DNA from: CAYQZD01 sp964421875
GTDB lineage: Bacteria; Electryoneota; Tariuqbacteria; Tariuqbacterales; Tariuqbacteraceae
Reading direction: 5' to 3'
Assembly: GCA_964421875.1 (NCBI GenBank)
Contig: CAYQZD010000053.1
Coordinates: forward strand, 1-24,837
DNA: 24,837 nucleotides
Position 1 is the first letter of the stretch; every line of letters begins with the position of its first letter. Shown here piece after piece: positions 23,123 to 24,837 of this stretch. The notes beneath the pieces are model-generated. The model was not told the DNA's origin. It saw only the letters and a program-made list of their open reading frames with translations, and made no database searches. The position numbers and the translations under genes were made by a program.

Positions 23123-24837
23123 ATGAAGATTCTAAGATATCTCATTGTGGTTTCGCTGTTTGCGATGTGTTTTACCGGTCTTTCAAGCGGGCAGCAGAAC
23201 CTCAGAGGACCCCTGAGCGGAAACCTGGGACTCGGCATATACAATGTGGTAGGGGATATTGTGGTTTTGAATGGCCAAACCCTAACCCTGGCGCCGGGAA
23301 CTGTCTTCATTTTTGGAACAAACCATGATTTCACCATAGCCGGTACCATCATCGCCCTGGGTACAGAGACCGACAGCGTCAAATTTGTGCAAAATCCCGA
23401 TTCTTTGGCTGGTTTCGGTTCCGGATGGAACGGATTCGATTTTTTAAACGTAGCTTCCGACTCCAGCCGCTTCAGATACTGTGTTATCGAAGGCAGCGAT
23501 TGCATCGGATTCGATCTGGACAATTGCAGCCCTCTTATAAGAAACTGTCTTATCTCCAACAACAGATCCTCCGGCGGTTGAGGCGTCTTCAACAGCGGTG
23601 GGATCTACTGCCATAACAACTCCAATCCTCAAGTCATCGAGTGCGACATCATAGGAAACTATGCTCAGTCCGATGGCGGGGCTGTATACAGCATCGACTC
23701 CGCTCCGGTATTCATCGATTGCCGCATTAACCGAAATTACACCATCGACCACGATGGTGGAGCCGTATGCTTGGTCAATTCTCCCGCAACCTTCACCCAT
23801 TGCGATATTTCCTCGAACCGAGCGGCAAGAAATGGGGGTGGATTCTACATCAGCAACTCCAACCCGGTCATTGAATACTGCACCCTCATCGGCGATTCGG
23901 CGCGCCCGCCGTTTTCTCTAACCGCCTACGGCGGTGCGTTTTATATACATGGAACTTCCGAACCCGTTATTCGAAACTGCACCGTCAGCGCCTGTTATTC
24001 CTCATACGTTTGCGGGGGGATCTATCTCCACGCCGCTTCCAACCCGCAGGTGCTCAACACCATTATCGAAGGAACTATAAACGGAAGTGCGCTGCACCTC
24101 ACCTCCTCCCCCAACGCTTCTTTCACATATATGGATTTTTACAACAACCGCGGTGGAAATTTTTCCGGCGTTCCACGTCCTGGAATGGGGACTTTGACCG
24201 GTGTCAACGCTAACGGGGATTCTTGTGACGTCTTTATGAATATTTACCAGGACCCGATGTTTGTTAACGCAGCAGGGGGCAACCATAACCTACGACCGGG
24301 GTCGCCCTGCATCGACGGAGGCGACCCCTACAGCCCCCTCGACCCCGACAGCACCATAGCCGACATCGGAGCCCTCTATTTCGACCAGAGCGCCGCGACT
24401 CCGCTGGTGTTAACCCTGACTCCGCATAATCCGCCGATTCAGATTCCCGCCAGCGGAGGAAGTTTCACCTTAGACGCAGCGATTGAGAACACCACACAAG
24501 ACCCCATAACCTTCGACGCCTGGACCGAAGCGGTCCTTCCCAGCGGCGCCGTTTACGGACCCATAATCCTGCGGACCGGATTGATTATTCCGCCGGGAGC
24601 GACCATTATGCGGGTGTTGACGCAGAACGTTCCGGGATACGCGCCAAGGGGGAATTATACATACGTTGGCAAGGCGGGGACTCATCCCGGGGTGGTGATA
24701 GATTCCGACGAATTCCCCTTCACCAAACTCGCCGGAGACGCCTTGCCAGGTCTCAACCTGGGTTGGTCTTGTTACGGCTGGGATGAAAACACGGACGCCT
24801 CTTCCATTCAGCATTCATCATTCGGTATTCAGTATTC
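23123..24837 (+). CDS. Secreted right-handed beta-helix protein with in-frame UGA, 3'-truncated by window end
   Basis: ATG at 23123 gives a signal peptide (MKILRYLIVVSLFAMCFTGLSSG); no strong ribosome site is visible. The N-terminal part (NLRGPLSGNLG..., VVLNGQTLTLAPGTVFIFG) is a different beta-helix cap from the other two genes. Codon 153 is TGA (23579-23581). The frame then stays open to the window end (about 418 codons): GGIYCHNNSNP and at least five more rungs (GGAVYS, GGAVCL, GGGFYI, GGAFYI, GGIYLH), SPCIDGGD, the Ig-like module from about 427 and the start of a heptad linker. Here the TGA is early and most of the helix lies beyond it, which argues strongly that readthrough is needed for a folded product. 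Termination would leave 152 residues. Divergence from the other two β-helix genes makes a recent common frame-breaking mutation unlikely. Confidence 0.78.
23579..23611 (+). promoter_or_regulatory. In-frame UGA with downstream hairpin, SECIS-like recoding element, copy 3
   Basis: TGA at 23579-23581, 18 nt, then GCGGT (23595-23599), loop GGGATCT (23600-23606), ACTGC (23607-23611). The one difference from copies 1 and 2 (A to G in the 5' arm) converts A-U into G-U and keeps the 5-bp stem, while the encoded residues shift from GSGIYC to SGGIYC. Confidence 0.6.
24806..24837 (+). repeat. Heptanucleotide repeats, type A, running off the window end
   Basis: ATTC words start at 24806, 24813, 24820, 24827 and 24834 (ATTCAGC, ATTCATC, ATTCGGT, ATTCAGT, ATTC). 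This is the linker position of the third beta-helix gene, showing that the repeat class is not confined to the first gene cluster. Confidence 0.8.

Noticed and set aside
1..24837. Secretion machinery of the type IX kind, phage genes, defence genes, tRNA or rRNA
   Set aside because: None could be found; only cargo-type tails imply the secretion system.

Overview
The window reads as part of a chromosome from an uncultured Gram-negative bacterium of the FCB / candidate-phylum type (Cloacimonetes-, Marinimicrobia-, KSB1- or Zixibacteria-like). The basis is a dense array of large secreted proteins that all end in the same roughly 80-residue C-terminal sorting domain (SPNPFN..., VYDxxGREVA, SGVYFARL, KLLLVK), as in type IX-secretion-like systems. 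No rRNA, tRNA or other taxonomic marker is present, so the phylum is inference.

Layout. From 1 to 14.6 kb there are eight plus-strand genes for exported proteins: one 5'-truncated, two right-handed beta-helix proteins (635-2230 and 7409-9001), an M14 zinc carboxypeptidase (2396-5218), two seven-repeat propeller-like proteins (5515-7356 and 9036-10889), an unassigned beta-rich protein (11279-12613) and another propeller-like protein (13040-14572). Each is built as signal peptide + variable passenger + constant Ig-like module (ending near QGWxxYGWDD) + short linker + sorting domain. From 14.6 to 19.2 kb is a housekeeping island: an OPT-family transporter behind a long structured leader, the UbiE/MenG methyltransferase, and a TrmB-type regulator behind a good sigma70-type promoter and an operator-like inverted repeat. 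From 19.3 kb on there are two FG-GAP/VCBS seven-repeat secreted proteins with a more diverged C-terminus, then a third beta-helix protein cut off by the window end.

Main discovery candidate. All three beta-helix genes contain one in-frame TGA at an equivalent place (1232, 8003, 23579). The reading frame stays open for hundreds of codons on the far side. Each TGA is followed, after 15 or 18 nt, by a nearly invariant hairpin: stem GC[A/G]GT/ACTGC and loop GGGATCT. The one stem difference is a pairing-preserving A-U to G-U change. Other TGAs in the window end ordinary genes, so this looks like site-specific UGA recoding (a bacterial SECIS-like element for selenocysteine, or programmed readthrough) in secreted beta-helix proteins. 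Readthrough would decide whether the passenger receives its Ig module and sorting domain.

Second signal. The linker and the first strand of the sorting domain in the first eight genes are made of tandem heptanucleotide words (7-nt period, several word families). The words are reshuffled between genes independently of passenger and Ig module, and similar heptads sit in three 3' untranslated regions. The two FG-GAP genes lack them. Other items: stop-overlapping hairpins after four genes, two MITE-like palindromes, and related structured leaders in front of unrelated genes.
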